Assembly: GCA_026874595.1 (NCBI GenBank)
Contig: CM049308.1
Coordinates: 16,366,001 to 16,430,000 of the forward strand
Direction: 5' to 3'
Length of the DNA: 64,000 nucleotides
From: Sipunculus nudus
Taxonomy: Eukaryota > Annelida > Sipuncula > Golfingiida > Sipunculidae
The position numbers were made by a program, and so were the translations under genes. Position 1 is the first letter of the stretch. The number at the start of each line of letters is the position of its first letter. Below, in pieces: positions 62,201-64,000 of this stretch. Under the pieces are notes generated by a model. That model searched no databases. It was not told the DNA's origin and was given only the letters and a program-made list of their open reading frames with translations.

Positions 62201-63391
62201 ATCACGAGAAATAAATGCCTTTAGCTTTTTATGCTAACTAGTTTAAGTATTTATAGCATTGAATATATGGTCTTTAATTATTCAAGTTGATTTATTCCCA
62301 GTATTGACAACCTTGAAAAAGCACAAAACCATAAACAACAAGCGCTGCCAAAACACAGGTGCAAGCCACGTCCGTGAATATTCACAAAACACCAGCGCTC
62401 AACAAAACGCAAGCATTTTCCATTTTATGAGAAGTTCTTGTGTCACCATCAGGGGCAATATAAGCTTTCGGGAAAGTTGGCACTTACACTAAATAGCCAG
62501 CAGAGTAAACTTCAGATCCAAATTTGCACTCATTGAGGGCGTCGTAAAAATGATGCTAAATGGCGGGTGATCAGGCCTTTGCTTGGAGCGGCGATTATTA
62601 AACTAGTGGCTTTCATGACTTTCATTCCTCTGATATCGTTGCTTGCCGCCTGTCAACTGGTTTTTCCCGAGCATGCCAAATGAATGTTATTCTGGGCTTA
62701 GACTGCCGTTACTGTCAATCCGGGGAAATGGATTAGGGCTTGCATGGCCACCAGTGGATAGGTTTGGATTGAACATCAAGACTGTATTTTTAGAATCACG
62801 ATGTCCATAAATTCTTGGCCCCAAATAATAAAGAGAGAATAAGCTATAATGAAACGTCTGTTGTTCAAGTGTGATCACTTATACTTGCTGGCAACATTGT
62901 ATTAAAAGTCACTTTGCTCCCATTTCATACCCTTAACTTTCAGAAAAACTAAAGGTATAAAAGCCCAGCAAAGGTTTTAATATTTCTTTTCCTCCATTTG
63001 TTCACCATTTGTTTGAATGAAAATCTTATATAGTATGACATGAATGGAACTCCATTAGACATCACTGGTATCAGAGTGCATTTTCCTCCATAAGTTCAGA
63101 TGCAAAGTGAACTAATGTGAAAGGGAATCAAGCACAGGTTGCAGTGCCTGTTAGAAGCAGCCCAGACCGGCCCCAGAAAGCTTGGTAACAGGCAGGAACA
63201 GGGAGTAAATGGACCCATGCCTGTCGCCAGTTACTGCAAATAGACCATGGCAGCAATAGGGCCCAGTTAAGGTAAGCCCTATAGATAACCATGGCAACCT
63301 GTGGCTTTGACTATATATTTAGTGGCCAGATCACTTTCTGCTGATGTATCAGATCTGCCTGTAAAAAAGCTAGATTTGCGATTGCATTCTC
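59206..63391. other. Unannotated stretch
   Basis: About 4.2 kb with a TA microsatellite at about 59536-59550 and no recognisable gene, RNA or element end. Confidence 0.4.
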
Positions 63392-63449
63392 ATCTAGGCA
63401 AGATTAAAATTCATCATGGCGCAGCCTAGGATTTTAATCTTGCCTAGAT
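63392..63449. other. Perfect 19-bp inverted repeat with 20-nt loop
   Basis: ATCTAGGCAAGATTAAAAT (63392-63410) is exactly complementary to 63431-63449. A related phrase, 'tctaggcatgattgaaac', follows at about 63487. It could be an inverted duplication scar, a MITE core or a transcribed hairpin; nothing decides between these. Confidence 0.85.
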
Positions 63450-63559
63450 TAGTTCAAAATCCATCTAATATCATCAAGGTAATCAGTCTAGGCATGATTG
63501 AAACAGTGATGTGATGTTTCCTGTTATACTCTGCACTAGAACAACATTATATACTATAT

Positions 63560-64000
63560 ACAGGTACCTTGAAATTTTTTTATATCATACAGCCATGAAA
63601 TACTATCAACATAATGTACTAACATGTGCTGTATTTCATAATATAATGATCATATACAAAATGATATGAAGTAGCGATCATGTACAATAGGAAATCAGAC
63701 AGCCATTGTGTCTAGTACCAGGTATATGATATCATACAGCAATCATGTACAATGTGACATCCTACAGCCATTGTGTACACTAAGACATACAGCTATCATG
63801 TACAATGACATCATATAGCCAACATGTACACTATGACATTTTACAGCCATCATGTACAATGTGACATCCTACAGCCATTGTGTACACTAAGACATCATAC
63901 AACTATCATGTACAATGTGACATCATATAGCCATCCTGTACACTAAGACATTATACAGCCATCATGTACAATATGACATCCTACAGCCATTGTGTACACT
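63560..64000. repeat. 28-bp minisatellite running off the window
   Basis: Units of 25-28 bp read 'catgtacaatgtgacatc' plus 'ctacagccat', alternating with 'tgtacactaagacat' variants, so a higher-order dimer is likely. The array becomes regular after 63740 and continues past the window end. Confidence 0.85.

Overview
The window looks like AT-rich, repeat-dense, non-coding DNA from a mollusc, most likely a bivalve. This is inferred from the repeats: Helitron-type families with TCCG/TCTG tracts, gaccttgacc-type tandem repeats, gggcaagta-type hAT-like MITEs and many minisatellites. No host protein-coding exon, rRNA or true tRNA gene could be recognised, so the stretch may be intergenic or lie within one or more very large introns. 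The only long reading frames belong to one retroelement.

Layout. 85-1498: a non-autonomous DNA transposon with 27-bp terminal inverted repeats. 1621-8557: a Ty3/gypsy (chromovirus-like) LTR element with gag, pol and a C-terminal chromodomain; its two 579-bp LTRs read as identical and it has a CACG target duplication, so it is the youngest clear insertion here. 11087-11935: a 177-bp tandem repeat, followed by a chimeric Helentron-like copy (11945-13078). 14050-16213: Helitron with two 5' ends and one 3' end. 16895-17440: a repeat with three DR1-like motifs at about 135-bp spacing. 26885-27670: a 41-42 bp minisatellite. 28850-31465 and 38039-40639: two related 2.6-kb copies of one Helentron-like family, each with an internal diverged duplication. 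33858-36621: a cluster of related modules in both orientations. 46644-53259: a composite stack of nested elements, including one insertion (50787-51463) whose empty site can be read from a neighbouring repeat unit. 57385-57735: a 42-bp tandem array that carries a consensus splice-donor sequence in every unit. 63392-63449: a perfect 19-bp hairpin. 63560-64000: a 28-bp minisatellite running off the window.

The strongest unifying observation is that several otherwise different Helitron-like families share one plan: a 5' stem-loop, a TCCG/TCTG-rich tract just inside it, internal units carrying the palindrome GGTGGCGCCACC, a 3' subterminal copy of the 5' stem arm in inverted orientation, a 3' hairpin, and an end of CTAGT or CTTGT. 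Large parts of the window (8562-10900, 17441-19926, 20200-22900, 41646-46320, 53920-56820, 59210-63390) hold nothing that I can identify.
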